Shown here: piece after piece, positions 28,305-36,880 of the stretch
Numbering within the stretch: position 1 is the stretch's first letter
Layout of the letters: the number at the start of each line of letters is the position of its first letter
Assembly: GCA_965267505.1 (NCBI GenBank)
Contig: OZ254081.1
Location: 1,364,001 to 1,428,000, forward strand
DNA: 64,000 bases
Origin: JANQHS01 sp965267505
Lineage (GTDB): Bacteria; Bacteroidota; Bacteroidia; Cytophagales; CCMP332
Direction: 5' to 3'
Notes under the pieces: generated by a model
Database searches by the model: none
Told to the model about the DNA's origin: nothing
Seen by the model: only the letters and a program-made list of their open reading frames with translations
Translations under genes and position numbers: made by a program

Positions 28305-28993
28305 GCCAGTTCTTTTTCGAGAATTGAGCTGAATAATGCAAGGCCATCATCACAACCCAGATCCTTGTGAGCTGAACGCTCCGGGTGGGGCATCATACCA
28401 AATACATTCCTTTCTTTATTACAGATCCCTGCAATATTTTCAAGGGAACCGTTTGGGTTTACAGAGTCGTTAATAACTCCATACTCGTCGCAATACCTAA
28501 AAAGAACCTGATCATTTTCATTGATCTCCCTTAAGGTCTCGGGATCTGCAAAAAATCTGCCTTCGCCATGAGCAATAGGAATCTGATTGGCTTTTTCCAG
28601 GTCCATTGCCCTGGTCAAAAGAGAGTTTTGAGTCTGAGTCTTCAAGTAAACATTCTTACAAGCATACTTGCGATGGTCATTCTTCAGAAGGACTCCAGGC
28701 AGCAAGTGACTCTCCGTCAAAATCTGAAAACCATTGCAGATCCCAAACACGTAGCCGCCCGAATTTGCATGATCGATCACTGCATCCATTATGGGAGAAA
28801 AACGAGCAATAGCTCCAGCTCTTAAATAATCTCCGTAGGCAAACCCACCTGGTAAGATGAGAAAATCACAGCCATCAAGTGAGCTATCCTTATGCCATAG
28901 TTTCACTACTTCCTGCCCAAGATCATTACCAATCAAGTGCATCATATCATCGTCGCAATTTGACCCAGGATATACTATGACTCCGAATTTCAT
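28301..28993 (-). CDS. purQ: Phosphoribosylformylglycinamidine synthase subunit PurQ
   Basis: 230 residues from the ATG at 28993 (MKFGVIVYPGSNCDDD, the canonical PurQ N-terminus); a longer open frame upstream has no family similarity and is rejected. The class I glutamine amidotransferase nucleophile is the Cys in GICNGFQIL, and the catalytic His/Glu lie in MMPHPERSAH. It supplies ammonia to PurL in FGAM synthesis. Its stop overlaps that of the convergent outer-membrane gene (CTAA). It is divergent from yicC with 37 bp between the starts. Confidence 0.95.
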   Translation of the reverse strand: MKFGVIVYPGSNCDDDMMHLIGNDLGQEVVKLWHKDSSLDGCDFLILPGGFAYGDYLRAGAIARFSPIMDAVIDHANSGGYVFGICNGFQILTESHLLPGVLLKNDHRKYACKNVYLKTQTQNSLLTRAMDLEKANQIPIAHGEGRFFADPETLREINENDQVLFRYCDEYGVINDSVNPNGSLENIAGICNKERNVFGMMPHPERSAHKDLGCDDGLALFSSILEKELA

Positions 28994-29014
28994 CTCCTTT
29001 GATTTATCTTGGGG

Positions 29015-29022
29015 CAAAACTA
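29015..29022 (-). promoter_or_regulatory. Candidate purQ promoter -7 element (TAGTTTTG)
   Basis: On the minus strand 29022-29015 reads TAGTTTTG, a perfect TAnnTTTG. It is 21 bases upstream of the purQ ATG, giving a leader of about 15 nt. It also supports the shorter purQ start. Confidence 0.5.
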
Positions 29023-29030
29023 AATATTTT

Positions 29031-29903
29031 ATGGTGCTTTCTATGACAGGATTTGGATCTGGTGAAAAGGTAGAGAACGGTTTCTCTGCAGAAGCAGAGA
29101 TCAAATGCCTGAATTCAAAATACCTTGATCTAACACTCAGACTTCCAAAAGCTTTGAACTCTAAGGAATCTGAGATCAGAAGCCTTATCCAAAAGGAATT
29201 GGTCAGGGGAAAAGTGAACCTGGTGGTTGATTGGAGGGAAAGTGCCAATACCAATAACAGAGCCTCCATTAACCAAGAGCTTTTACAGGAATACTACAAA
29301 GACCTAAAATCAGCCGCTGAGAAGGTAGGAGATAATGGTGCCGATCTTTTTAAGATAGCCTTGGGAATGCCGGATGTGGTGGACACCAAAAACGATGAGG
29401 AGACCGAAAAGAAATGGGAGATCTCTATTGAAGCAATAAAGGAAGCTTTAAAGCAGGTAAACGAATTCAGAAAAACCGAAGGTGCGAACCTTATCAATCA
29501 GTTGGAAGAGGGATTGAATAAGATCGTTTCCAGCCAGGAGATCGTTAGGGGCCTTGCAAAAGAGAGGACTGACATCGTAAAAGAGAAACTCAGGAATTCC
29601 CTGAACGAATTAAAGGATGACCATAAGGTCGATGAAAACAGGTTTGAGCAGGAGCTGATCTATTATCTTGAAAAATTGGATATAGAGGAAGAAATGGTAA
29701 GGCTAAAAAGTCATGTTGATCATTTCAGGGAGATCCTTGCAGCAGATTCCAATGGCAAACGCCTGAATTTCATAGCTCAGGAAATGGGTAGGGAAATAAA
29801 CACCCTTGGAGCCAAGGCCAACCATGCTCAGATCCAAAAGTCTGTAGTTGATATGAAAGAAGAGTTGGAAAAGATCAGGGAGCAGGTACAGAATATCCTT
29901 TGA
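29031..29903 (+). CDS. yicC: YicC-family endoribonuclease
   Basis: 290 residues from the ATG at 29031, giving the family N-terminus MVLSMTGFGSGE; an upstream extension of the frame runs over the purQ gene and is rejected. Conserved lines include EIKCLNSKYLDL, LRLP, and the C-terminal GRELNFI-like KRLNFIAQEMGREINTLGAKA. YicC proteins are endoribonucleases involved in RNA turnover and stress. The length matches E. coli YicC. The end is convergent with the haem-lipoprotein gene through a TGATCA palindrome with no spacer. Confidence 0.92.
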   Translation: MVLSMTGFGSGEKVENGFSAEAEIKCLNSKYLDLTLRLPKALNSKESEIRSLIQKELVRGKVNLVVDWRESANTNNRASINQELLQEYYKDLKSAAEKVGDNGADLFKIALGMPDVVDTKNDEETEKKWEISIEAIKEALKQVNEFRKTEGANLINQLEEGLNKIVSSQEIVRGLAKERTDIVKEKLRNSLNELKDDHKVDENRFEQELIYYLEKLDIEEEMVRLKSHVDHFREILAADSNGKRLNFIAQEMGREINTLGAKANHAQIQKSVVDMKEELEKIREQVQNIL

Positions 29904-30557
29904 TCATAACTGGTTTACAAGCAGCTTTCTACTCATTATTATACTCCACATTCCTCTTAGATCCTCGGGTTTATGTCCGGTAGCATTATCCTGAGGATAT
30001 TTTTCCTTCAGAATTCCCATGACCTCCTCGGATATCTCTGTTCCGGGTTCACCGTGACAGCTTAAGCATAGGGAGTTCGAAATTGTAATGGGTCTGGAAA
30101 ATAAAATTGCCGTATCCCCTAATTTTTGAAGGTTATCAGCCAAGGGAAGCTGATTCTCAATATTATATTGATAAGCATCAAGGATCATAGCTTCAGTTGC
30201 ATTGGGGGCATCATCAGGATTTCTGACCCTGAGACTTGCTCTTTTGATTTCTACAGAATATTCCTCCCTTAGGCTATCCAGCAAGGAATAGGCATTGATA
30301 TTACAAAACTGTACTGCCTCAACAGGGCCCCCGGATTTCATGGCTTTCTCCAGGTTCTGAGAAAGCTTCTTTTGAGAAAGTTCAGCAACCAGAGTTCCAA
30401 CCCTTTTGGCCTCGTCTAAAATGTCTCCTTCTTTTACTCTTTTGATCTCACGAGATTCCATTTCCTTTTTCAAGGCCTCCGGGTCTCGGTTAGGATTTTC
30501 TCCCGAACAAGCCAGGATGAACATTAATGAAATCAAAAAAAGAACCTTGGTATTCAT
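29904..30557 (-). CDS. DUF3365 (Tll0287-like) haem-binding lipoprotein
   Basis: 217 residues from the ATG at 30557, which gives a lipoprotein signal peptide with lipobox LACS; a frame extension to 30650 lacks signal features. The body matches the DUF3365 family, including the region AVQFCNINAYSLLDSL and a c-type haem motif CLSCH (in SLCLSCHGEP). Family members bind haem through CxxCH and are proposed redox or gas sensors. Here it is a soluble lipid-anchored version without a kinase or cyclase domain. It is monocistronic as far as visible and lies upstream of, and divergent from, prfA. Confidence 0.82.
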   Translation of the reverse strand: MNTKVLFLISLMFILACSGENPNRDPEALKKEMESREIKRVKEGDILDEAKRVGTLVAELSQKKLSQNLEKAMKSGGPVEAVQFCNINAYSLLDSLREEYSVEIKRASLRVRNPDDAPNATEAMILDAYQYNIENQLPLADNLQKLGDTAILFSRPITISNSLCLSCHGEPGTEISEEVMGILKEKYPQDNATGHKPEDLRGMWSIIMSRKLLVNQL

Positions 30558-30649
30558 TTTTTTAGTTGTTGATAGCCTATCTGAGAGCCAATTAAAGCAA
30601 TAATCAGGATTTGTTGCGTTCTTCAAAATACGGGTAAACCGACCTTTCA

Positions 30650-30657
30650 TAATTTTG
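30650..30657 (+). promoter_or_regulatory. Candidate prfA promoter -7 element (TAATTTTG)
   Basis: TAATTTTG is a perfect TAnnTTTG, 17 bases upstream of the prfA ATG. It would drive the tightly packed six-gene run that ends at 35246. Confidence 0.5.
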
Positions 30658-30673
30658 CCCCGAATTCCAGAAT

Positions 30674-31747
30674 ATGCTAGACAAACTAGAATCCATAAAG
30701 CACAGGTTCAATGAAGTTGGGCAGCTTATAACCGACCCCGAGGTGATCTCTGATCAGCAGCGATATATGAAGCTTACCAAGGAATACAAAGACCTGGAGC
30801 CCCTTGTTCAGAAATTCGAAGAATATTCCAAGGTTTTATCCGGGATCGAGGAATCCAAGGAGATCATTGAAAATGAAAGTGATGAGGATTTTAAATCCAT
30901 GGCCAAGGAAGAACTAGATAGCCTGGAGCCTAGAAAGAAGGAGATCGAGGAGGAACTAAAGGTCTTATTGATCCCCAAAGATCCCAATGATGATAAGAAT
31001 GCAATTCTGGAGATCAGAGCAGGTGCAGGCGGCGATGAGAGTGCAATATTCGCTGGAGACCTATTCAGGATGTACCAACGCTATGCAGATAAACAAAACT
31101 GGAGGATAAGCATTTCAGATTTCAATGAAGGAGATGCTGGTGGTTATTCAAAGATCGTGGCTCAGGTAAGTGGTGGTGGTGCCTATGGAAAATTAAAATT
31201 TGAATCGGGAGTACACAGGGTCCAAAGGGTTCCTGCAACTGAAAGCCAGGGAAGGGTTCATACTTCTGCTGCTTCAGTGGCTGTCCTTCCGGAGGTCGAT
31301 GATGTGGAGGTTGACCTGGACATGAATGATGTGAGGGTTGATAGATTTTGTTCTTCGGGTCCAGGCGGACAATCTGTAAACACCACTTACTCTGCTGTTC
31401 GATTGACCCATGAGCCTACCGGGATCGTGGTTCAATGCCAGGACGAAAAGTCTCAGATCAAAAACCTGGAGAAAGCTAAAAAAGAACTGATGTCCAGGAT
31501 CATGGCCATCGAGATCGAAAAACAACAAAAGGAGATCGGAGCTCAAAGGAAATCTATGGTTGGATCGGGGGACCGGTCGGATAAGATCAGGACCTATAAT
31601 TATCCGCAAGGCAGGGTTACTGACCATAGAATTAATAAGACTGTATATAACCTTCCTTCAATTGTTGACGGTGAGCTTGATGAGTTCATTCAGGAACTCC
31701 AGGTAGCCGAAAATGCAGAAAGAATGCAGGAAGGAGCGGAAGGGTAA
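30674..31747 (+). CDS. prfA: Peptide chain release factor 1
   Basis: 357 residues, the standard RF1 length. The catalytic GGQ loop is seen in SSGPGGQSVNTTYSAVRLTH, and the RF1 domain 2 and 4 lines (EIRAGAGGDESAIFAGDLFRMY, RVQRVPATESQGRVHTSAA) are intact. It terminates translation at UAA and UAG. It is first in a closely packed rightward run; the next gene follows after 3 bp. Confidence 0.97.
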   Translation: MLDKLESIKHRFNEVGQLITDPEVISDQQRYMKLTKEYKDLEPLVQKFEEYSKVLSGIEESKEIIENESDEDFKSMAKEELDSLEPRKKEIEEELKVLLIPKDPNDDKNAILEIRAGAGGDESAIFAGDLFRMYQRYADKQNWRISISDFNEGDAGGYSKIVAQVSGGGAYGKLKFESGVHRVQRVPATESQGRVHTSAASVAVLPEVDDVEVDLDMNDVRVDRFCSSGPGGQSVNTTYSAVRLTHEPTGIVVQCQDEKSQIKNLEKAKKELMSRIMAIEIEKQQKEIGAQRKSMVGSGDRSDKIRTYNYPQGRVTDHRINKTVYNLPSIVDGELDEFIQELQVAENAERMQEGAEG

Positions 31748-31750
31748 GGG

Positions 31751-33181
31751 ATGAATAAGCTACTATGGCTTTCTTTCATTGCCTTGATTACTTGGCAATG
31801 CAAACCCAAAAACGAAGAGATCACCAGCGACCCTTCTGTCAGGTTAGGCTTTTCTACTGATTCGATAATTTTTGATACAGTTTTTTCGGAGATCCCAAAT
31901 GTTACAAAACGACTCAGGGTAAGAAACACTTCCGATAACGCCGTAAGAGTTTCAAACATCCTGTTGGCAGGTGGAACATCTTCACCTTATACCATGATCG
32001 TAAACGGAGATGAAACCAATAATGCTAAAGATATTGAGATCCGGGGAAATGACAGCATCTATGTCCTGGTAACTGTGCAGCTGGGAGCAGGAGGCCAAAA
32101 TGATCCTTTCCTGGTAGAAGACTCCATTTTGTTCTTTACCAATGGAAACCAACAAAGAGTATTCCTGAGGTCCTGGGGCCAGGATGCAGTTTATTATGAA
32201 GACTCCCTCCTTGGATGCGATATTACCTGGACCAAGGATAAACCAATTGTCATAATCAATTCTGTGGGGATCGATACGAATTGTACCCTTACTATTGAGC
32301 CAGGGACCAGGGTACATTTAGACAATCGATCTACATTCTTTGTTTGGGGTACTCTACTTGTCAATGGAACTGAAGACGAACCTGTAACCTTTTGTGGAAC
32401 CCGATTGGAGCCGGATTTTGATGAGCAGCCAGGCCAGTGGGGAAATTCTGTATTCCAGGCTGGGATATGGCTTCTTGATCCCTCTCATTCCAACCAGATC
32501 AATTGGGCGGTCATCAAAAATGGAACTTCCGGAATCCAGATTGGAAATGTATATGATGTCAACCGACCAGATATAGTTGTAAACAATACCATCATTAAGA
32601 ATATGAGCCTGGATGGGATCGTCTCCTATGGTGGTACATGTACATCAGAGAACCTATTGGTAACCAATTGTGGGCGATATGGAATAGGTGCATTCCTCGG
32701 CGGTAGGTTCAGAATGAAACACATTACTGTAGCCACCTACAATTTTGACTTTAGCCGGCAGGACGATCCCAGCATTTTTGTTACCGATTGGTTTCCTGAT
32801 TCTACAGGGATTCCAGGTAGCATTGAGATCAACCCCATGGATTTTGAACTTTCTAACAGCGTGGCCTGGGGAAGCATCCAGGATGAATTCTTTTCGGCTT
32901 TTGAAGGAGGAGGAAATGTCTTTGCAGTAAGTGACAATTTCCTGAAAGTCACAAACAAGGATCAGCAAGACCTATTGAGGATCCTTAACAACATTGTTTC
33001 ATCGACTACTGATACCCTTCAATTCATTGACCCACGGGAGTATGATTATCGCTTAGATACCCTTTCACCTGCCCAGAATGTAGGGAATGGGCTGATCGCT
33101 TTCCCACCTTTCGATCTTAATGGAGAACCCAGGATGGATGGGAAACCTGATATGGGAGCTTACGAAAGACAAGACGGTTGA
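31751..33181 (+). CDS. Lipoprotein with right-handed beta-helix
   Basis: 476 residues. The signal peptide has lipobox TWQC (Cys17). An N-terminal Ig-like region (VTKRLRVRNTSDNAVRVSNI, about 50-140) is followed by a parallel beta-helix made of short N/G-rich turns (about 170-420; VNNTIIKNMSLDGIVSYGG, LVTNCGRYGIGAF). The C-terminus has the choice-of-anchor Q-like line SPAQNVGN...DLNGEPRMDGKPDMGAYER. Such proteins often bind or cut polysaccharides. No catalytic residues can be assigned, so the role is open. It lies 3 bp after prfA and overlaps yjbQ by TTGA. Confidence 0.75.
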   Translation: MNKLLWLSFIALITWQCKPKNEEITSDPSVRLGFSTDSIIFDTVFSEIPNVTKRLRVRNTSDNAVRVSNILLAGGTSSPYTMIVNGDETNNAKDIEIRGNDSIYVLVTVQLGAGGQNDPFLVEDSILFFTNGNQQRVFLRSWGQDAVYYEDSLLGCDITWTKDKPIVIINSVGIDTNCTLTIEPGTRVHLDNRSTFFVWGTLLVNGTEDEPVTFCGTRLEPDFDEQPGQWGNSVFQAGIWLLDPSHSNQINWAVIKNGTSGIQIGNVYDVNRPDIVVNNTIIKNMSLDGIVSYGGTCTSENLLVTNCGRYGIGAFLGGRFRMKHITVATYNFDFSRQDDPSIFVTDWFPDSTGIPGSIEINPMDFELSNSVAWGSIQDEFFSAFEGGGNVFAVSDNFLKVTNKDQQDLLRILNNIVSSTTDTLQFIDPREYDYRLDTLSPAQNVGNGLIAFPPFDLNGEPRMDGKPDMGAYERQDG

Positions 33182-33600
33182 AGTTCTTCCAAAAAGAAAT
33201 ACAACTATCCCCCCAGAAAAGAGGGTTCCATTTGATAACCAATATTGTTCTTGATTCTTTTCCGGAGATCAGGGAAATAGAAAAAGGTCAGCTCCAGGTT
33301 TTCATTAAACATAGTTCAGCCTCTTTAACCCTTAATGAAAATGCAGATCCTACCGTAAGAGAGGATTTTGAATCCCACTTCAATAAAATGGTTCCTGAAA
33401 ATGCCCCTTACTACAAGCATACTTATGAGGGACCCGATGATATGCCTGCGCATATTAAAGCTTCATTGCTGGGTACTTCTGTTATGATACCAATTACATC
33501 AGGAAGTTTAAATTTGGGAACATGGCAGGGAATCTATTTATGCGAGCACAGAGACAGGGCTTCATCTCGAAGTTTAGTTCTTTCTGCCTTTGGGCTTTAG
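33178..33600 (+). CDS. yjbQ: YjbQ family protein (UPF0047)
   Basis: 140 residues with the conserved YjbQ lines HLITNIV, VFIKHSSASLTLNENADPTVREDFE, HTYEGPDDMPAHIKASLLG and GSLNLGTWQGIYLCEHRD. Family members show weak thiamine phosphate synthase activity, but the true role is unsettled. The start is TTG at 33178 inside the stop region of the preceding gene (TTGA). The 3' end, which encodes family-conserved residues, is overlapped out of frame for 61 bp by the next gene. Confidence 0.9.
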   Translation: MKFFQKEIQLSPQKRGFHLITNIVLDSFPEIREIEKGQLQVFIKHSSASLTLNENADPTVREDFESHFNKMVPENAPYYKHTYEGPDDMPAHIKASLLGTSVMIPITSGSLNLGTWQGIYLCEHRDRASSRSLVLSAFGL

Positions 33601-34319
33601 TTATCACACATTTCTTTTTTGCCTCCTGTAGAGTTCCCAAGCCAGAAGGAAAGGAAACCATATCATATAAATTCCAGGATACTTCAGCATTCAATGCAGC
33701 TTTCCTGATCATGGATGGAGTATACAATACAGAGCTAACAGCCGGATTCGACGTATTTCATCATACTATCTTTCGAGATAATATTAAAGCCATTAGGGTA
33801 TTCACTGTGGCTCAAACCAAGGAGGAGGTATTAAGTTTTGAAGGCCTTAGAATACAACCTGACTTTTCTTTCCTCCAAAAAGATCTTCCAAGGATCGACC
33901 TATTGATCATACCCTCTGCCGAGCATCACCTGGATACGGATCTTGAAAACGAGCTAATGATCGATTGGGTCAAAATGACCAGTTCGGAATGTGATTATGT
34001 TTTATCCCATTGTGATGGAGCCTTCGTTCTGGCTCAAGCAGGTCTGCTTGACCAAAGGCAATCGACGACCTTTCCTGGAGACATAAACCTGATGAGGCAG
34101 AGATTCCCTTCTTTGTCAATCCATGATTCCGTTTATTTCGTTCATGATGGGAAGTTTATTACCTCTTCCGGTGGAGCAAAAACCTTTGAAGCATCGCTGT
34201 ATCTTATGGAATATCTATACGGTAAAAAGGTGGCTGATGAGATCGCTGAAGGGCTGGTGATCGATTGGAATCTGGACTCGGTGCCTTATATATTTGTTGA
34301 AAACACTGCTACGCAATGA
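33540..34319 (+). CDS. DJ-1/PfpI-like lipoprotein
   Basis: From ATG 33540 the protein has 259 residues (33522 is an alternative start). The N-terminal segment ends in a lipobox, FFASC. The remainder is a DJ-1/PfpI (class I glutamine amidotransferase-like) fold with the nucleophile elbow SHCDGAFVLAQAGLL (Cys158) and a later SSGGAKTFEASLYLMEYL. Similar domains occur in AraC-type regulators and cysteine hydrolases. A lipid-anchored version is less usual. No start codon exists after the yjbQ stop, so an overlap of at least 61 bp with yjbQ is required. It overlaps the next gene by ATGA. Confidence 0.8.
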   Translation: MRAQRQGFISKFSSFCLWALVITHFFFASCRVPKPEGKETISYKFQDTSAFNAAFLIMDGVYNTELTAGFDVFHHTIFRDNIKAIRVFTVAQTKEEVLSFEGLRIQPDFSFLQKDLPRIDLLIIPSAEHHLDTDLENELMIDWVKMTSSECDYVLSHCDGAFVLAQAGLLDQRQSTTFPGDINLMRQRFPSLSIHDSVYFVHDGKFITSSGGAKTFEASLYLMEYLYGKKVADEIAEGLVIDWNLDSVPYIFVENTATQ

Positions 34320-34792
34320 AGGTCTTTGTTCCAAAAGCTTTGGATAAAGAGGGAATAAATCTCATCCCTGCATTCTCCTCCCATGTTCCAGAGATCATTC
34401 CAATGATGAAGGATTTCTATAAGATGTTCGACTATGATTTTGATGAAGAATCTGCCACCTGGATAATTAGAGATCTTATCAAGGATCAAAATATTGGACG
34501 GCTATGGCTGATCCGAGAGGAAGAGGAGCTAATCGGATACGTAGCATTGATATTCAGCTATTCTTTGGGATATGGAAAAACGGGCTTACTTGATGAGTTT
34601 TACCTGGTTGAAAGTCATCGTTCCAAAGGCATAGGAAGAGGGATCATAGAAAAGGTATTGGATGAAGCCAAGAACCTAAAATTGGTTTCGGTAAATCTTG
34701 AAGTGGAAAAGGATAACACCATAGCCAAGAACCTCTATGCGAGTCTTGGTTTTAAAATTTCAAACTATGAATGGCACCAAAAGATCTTATAG
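34316..34792 (+). CDS. GNAT-family N-acetyltransferase
   Basis: 158 residues. The acetyl-CoA binding motif is seen in FYLVESHRSKGIGRGIIEKV (about residues 97-116), preceded by the strand GYVALIFSYSLGYGKTGLLDEF and followed by the motif-B line VNLEVEKDNTIAKNLYASLGF. The substrate is unknown. The start ATG overlaps the stop of the DJ-1-like gene (ATGA), and its end is overlapped by the NTF2-like gene for 26 bp, so it lies in the same operon. Confidence 0.88.
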   Translation: MKVFVPKALDKEGINLIPAFSSHVPEIIPMMKDFYKMFDYDFDEESATWIIRDLIKDQNIGRLWLIREEEELIGYVALIFSYSLGYGKTGLLDEFYLVESHRSKGIGRGIIEKVLDEAKNLKLVSVNLEVEKDNTIAKNLYASLGFKISNYEWHQKIL

Positions 34793-35246
34793 AAGTCGCT
34801 TATTGCTCTTCTTTTTAGGGTTGACCCTGAATCTATCAGCACAGACCTATTCCGGGCCCAAGGAGGATATTGACGCAATCTTGAAAAAAATCAAAGCTTT
34901 TTCAGCTAGCTATGAAAAGGGAGATTATGATGCTATCGCAGCTGCTTATTGTACCGATGGAAGAATCTTCCCAACTGGAGCCGAAATAATTCAAGGCCGG
35001 GAAAAGATCAGAGAACGTTGGGTGCTACCGGAGAATATCAAAATCCTTTCACATAAGCTTTTGCCTGAAGAAATAAGAATATCAGGAGATCATGCTTATG
35101 ATTTTGGCTATTACGAAGTGAAACGAAAAAAGGATGGGGTTGAGGAGTCCTACCGAGGTAAGTACGTTGTGATATGGCGTAGGGATGAAGGGGAATGGAG
35201 GATGCTTCTTGACATCTGGAATAACGTCAAATCCGATCAGAAATAA
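34767..35246 (+). CDS. Secreted NTF2/SnoaL-like protein (DUF4440 type)
   Basis: 159 residues from ATG 34767 (34737 is possible but gives a poorer signal peptide). The signal peptide ends NLSAQT. The domain is a cone-shaped NTF2-like fold of the DUF4440/SnoaL type: IKAFSASYEKGDYDAIAAAY, then GREKIRERW, and the closing strands YRGKYVVIWRRDEGEWRMLLDIWN. Such domains bind or isomerise small molecules. It is the last gene of the prfA run, followed by a terminator at 35249-35281. Function is unknown. Confidence 0.82.
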   Translation: MNGTKRSYRSRLLLFFLGLTLNLSAQTYSGPKEDIDAILKKIKAFSASYEKGDYDAIAAAYCTDGRIFPTGAEIIQGREKIRERWVLPENIKILSHKLLPEEIRISGDHAYDFGYYEVKRKKDGVEESYRGKYVVIWRRDEGEWRMLLDIWNNVKSDQK

Positions 35247-35248
35247 GA

Positions 35249-35281
35249 AAGCCCGCCGAAGATTGCTCTTCAAACGGGCTT
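35249..35281. terminator. Probable bidirectional terminator
   Basis: Nested hairpin: AAGCCCG (35249-35255) pairs with CGGGCTT (35275-35281), with an inner GAAGA/TCTTC stem around a TTGC loop. On the minus strand the hairpin is followed by a T-rich stretch (CTTTCTTATTT), and on the plus strand by TTCTATT. It sits between two convergent genes and can serve both. Confidence 0.75.
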
Positions 35282-35304
35282 CTATTGGAGGTCAAATTAA
35301 ACTC

Positions 35305-36627
35305 TTATTCCAACCTGATCATTTTGGTATAGCTGGACTCTTGTCCAATTATTCTTACCAGGTAAATTCCATTTTCAAAACTTGATAAGTTTACTGAGTA
35401 GTCAGTTGCACCCTTGGTTAAGCTTTCCTCAAGGACAACCTTACCTTGAATACTAACAATAACAAGATCAAGTGGTTCAATGGTTCCTTTTTCAAAATTT
35501 AGATTCAATACATCCTTAACAGGATTGGGGAACATATTTACTCCAGAGATCAAATCATCCTCAAGCCCATTACAAATTGTAAACAGAAGGAAGACAGTAT
35601 CAGCACTTACACATTTTCCCTGGCTTACTGTTACACTGTATTGACCTGTAAGGTTAACCGTCAATGTTGGATTATTACTTCCATCCGACCATACGTAGGT
35701 TGCTCCAGGATTAGTGACATCTAGAACTATATTTTGACCCAAACAATATGTCGTATCAGGACCAAGGTCAACAACCGGGATAGGAGTTTCCGAAACCAGT
35801 AACGTATCAGAATTAGTACAACCATTGCCATCCCAAACCTGAGCAGAATAATTTCCCATTGAATCAACCGTAATAGTTTGAGTGGTGACCCCAGTGGACC
35901 ATAGTATTTGACTCCAACCCGGACCTGCATCAAGTACTGCACTGGTACCAGAGCAGATTGCTGTATCCATTCCCAAATCAATTATTGGTGGTTGATTAAC
36001 CGTTATTGTCTGGGTAGTTGAGTCTTTGCAGCCCCCAGATGGTGCGGTAACAACCTGTTTGACATCAAATGATCCCGACGTTGGAAAAACATGGCTGTAG
36101 TTTGTATCAGAACTCACAAAAGTGTTGTCTACATACCATTGGGTCAATGCTGCTCCACTGGAAGTATTTACAAAATCAACCGTATCTCCAGGGCAAATAG
36201 CGTTTGAACTAGCCGTAAAACCTGGGACCGCGCTACAACAACTTGTAACAGTCATAGTACCCAATTCAGTATCCTCTATGACAAGGTTCGCATAAGTCCT
36301 TGCAGTAATGTTGTAAGCGTTTGCAGGAATGTTTCCCATAGGAACACTGTAAACCGGAAAAGCAATTGCAGGTAAACAAATCGGACCGGGCGAATAATAA
36401 ATTCCAATATCCAGATTTGATCCATTGATCGTAAAACTTACACTGTCGAAAAAGGATTGCCAATTGGTACATCCTAATCGAACATTTACGTCAATTGTAG
36501 TCGGCGTACAGGAAGTAGGATTTGAGGGTAAAGTCAAGGACATTATCTGAGCCGTTTGAGCTTTTACAGAAAAGTTCAGGAAGACAACGCCAATCACGAA
36601 GGTTAGGGCTAGTAAAAATCTATTCAT
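35305..36627 (-). CDS. Secreted PKD/Ig-like protein with T9SS sorting domain
   Basis: 440 residues from ATG 36627 (MNRFLLALTF...), just ahead of a signal peptide ending SVKAQ. After an N-terminal region comes a PKD-type domain (CPGDTVDFVNTSSGAALTQW..., HVFPTSGSFDVKQVV). Two tandem Ig-like repeats follow, each beginning (V/I)(V/I)DLGxDTxxCxG and containing a WSxG turn. The C-terminal T9SS type A sorting domain reads FPNPVKDVLNLNF...NGIYLVRI...KMIRLE. It is expected to be exported by T9SS and anchored by PorU. It is probably an adhesion or structural surface protein; there are no catalytic motifs. Confidence 0.9.
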   Translation of the reverse strand: MNRFLLALTFVIGVVFLNFSVKAQTAQIMSLTLPSNPTSCTPTTIDVNVRLGCTNWQSFFDSVSFTINGSNLDIGIYYSPGPICLPAIAFPVYSVPMGNIPANAYNITARTYANLVIEDTELGTMTVTSCCSAVPGFTASSNAICPGDTVDFVNTSSGAALTQWYVDNTFVSSDTNYSHVFPTSGSFDVKQVVTAPSGGCKDSTTQTITVNQPPIIDLGMDTAICSGTSAVLDAGPGWSQILWSTGVTTQTITVDSMGNYSAQVWDGNGCTNSDTLLVSETPIPVVDLGPDTTYCLGQNIVLDVTNPGATYVWSDGSNNPTLTVNLTGQYSVTVSQGKCVSADTVFLLFTICNGLEDDLISGVNMFPNPVKDVLNLNFEKGTIEPLDLVIVSIQGKVVLEESLTKGATDYSVNLSSFENGIYLVRIIGQESSYTKMIRLE

Positions 36628-36712
36628 AAGGGTAATTTCTCGATTATTCTGAAAATTACCCATTTAGCTGCGCTGGGAAAAAACCCGTCCTTTGTGAAGA
36701 TGTAAGAAAAGC

Positions 36713-36880
36713 CTACTTTTTTCTATTTGAGGACCTCCACCAATACATAGCCCCAAGTGCCAAAAAGAAAACCCCAATTGGAAAAATGAAGAATAAATTC
36801 ATTTCAACATTTCCCCTCCAGGCTCCTGCCAATAGAACCAAAATTCCAGCGGTGATATTTAAATAAGCTCCTAGTTTCAA
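36713..36880 (-). CDS. Small two-helix membrane protein (55 aa)
   Basis: A short gene downstream of the alkane monooxygenase on the minus strand. It begins with TTG (36880-36878), overlapping the monooxygenase stop as TTGA, the same coupling seen at ileS-lspA. The product has two hydrophobic segments: GAYLNITAGILVLLAGAW (about 4-21) and MNLFFIFPIGVFFLALGAMY (about 27-46), followed by a basic tail RSSNRKK and a TAG stop. An internal ATG (codon 27) could give a one-helix form. I do not recognise the family. Coupling to AlkB suggests a partner or assembly factor, which is inference. Confidence 0.6.
   Translation of the reverse strand: MKLGAYLNITAGILVLLAGAWRGNVEMNLFFIFPIGVFFLALGAMYWWRSSNRKK

Noticed and set aside
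28857..29030. N-terminal extension of yicC from 28857
   Set aside because: It lies antisense to purQ; the YicC family N-terminus MVLSMTGFG begins at 29031.
28994..29269. N-terminal extension of purQ to 29269
   Set aside because: It overlaps the start of yicC, has no family similarity, and a -7 element at 29022-29015 points to the ATG at 28993.
31203..31211. Third copy of GAATCGGGA
   Set aside because: It lies alone inside prfA coding sequence without a partner at 21 bp, so it is not called a LytTR site.
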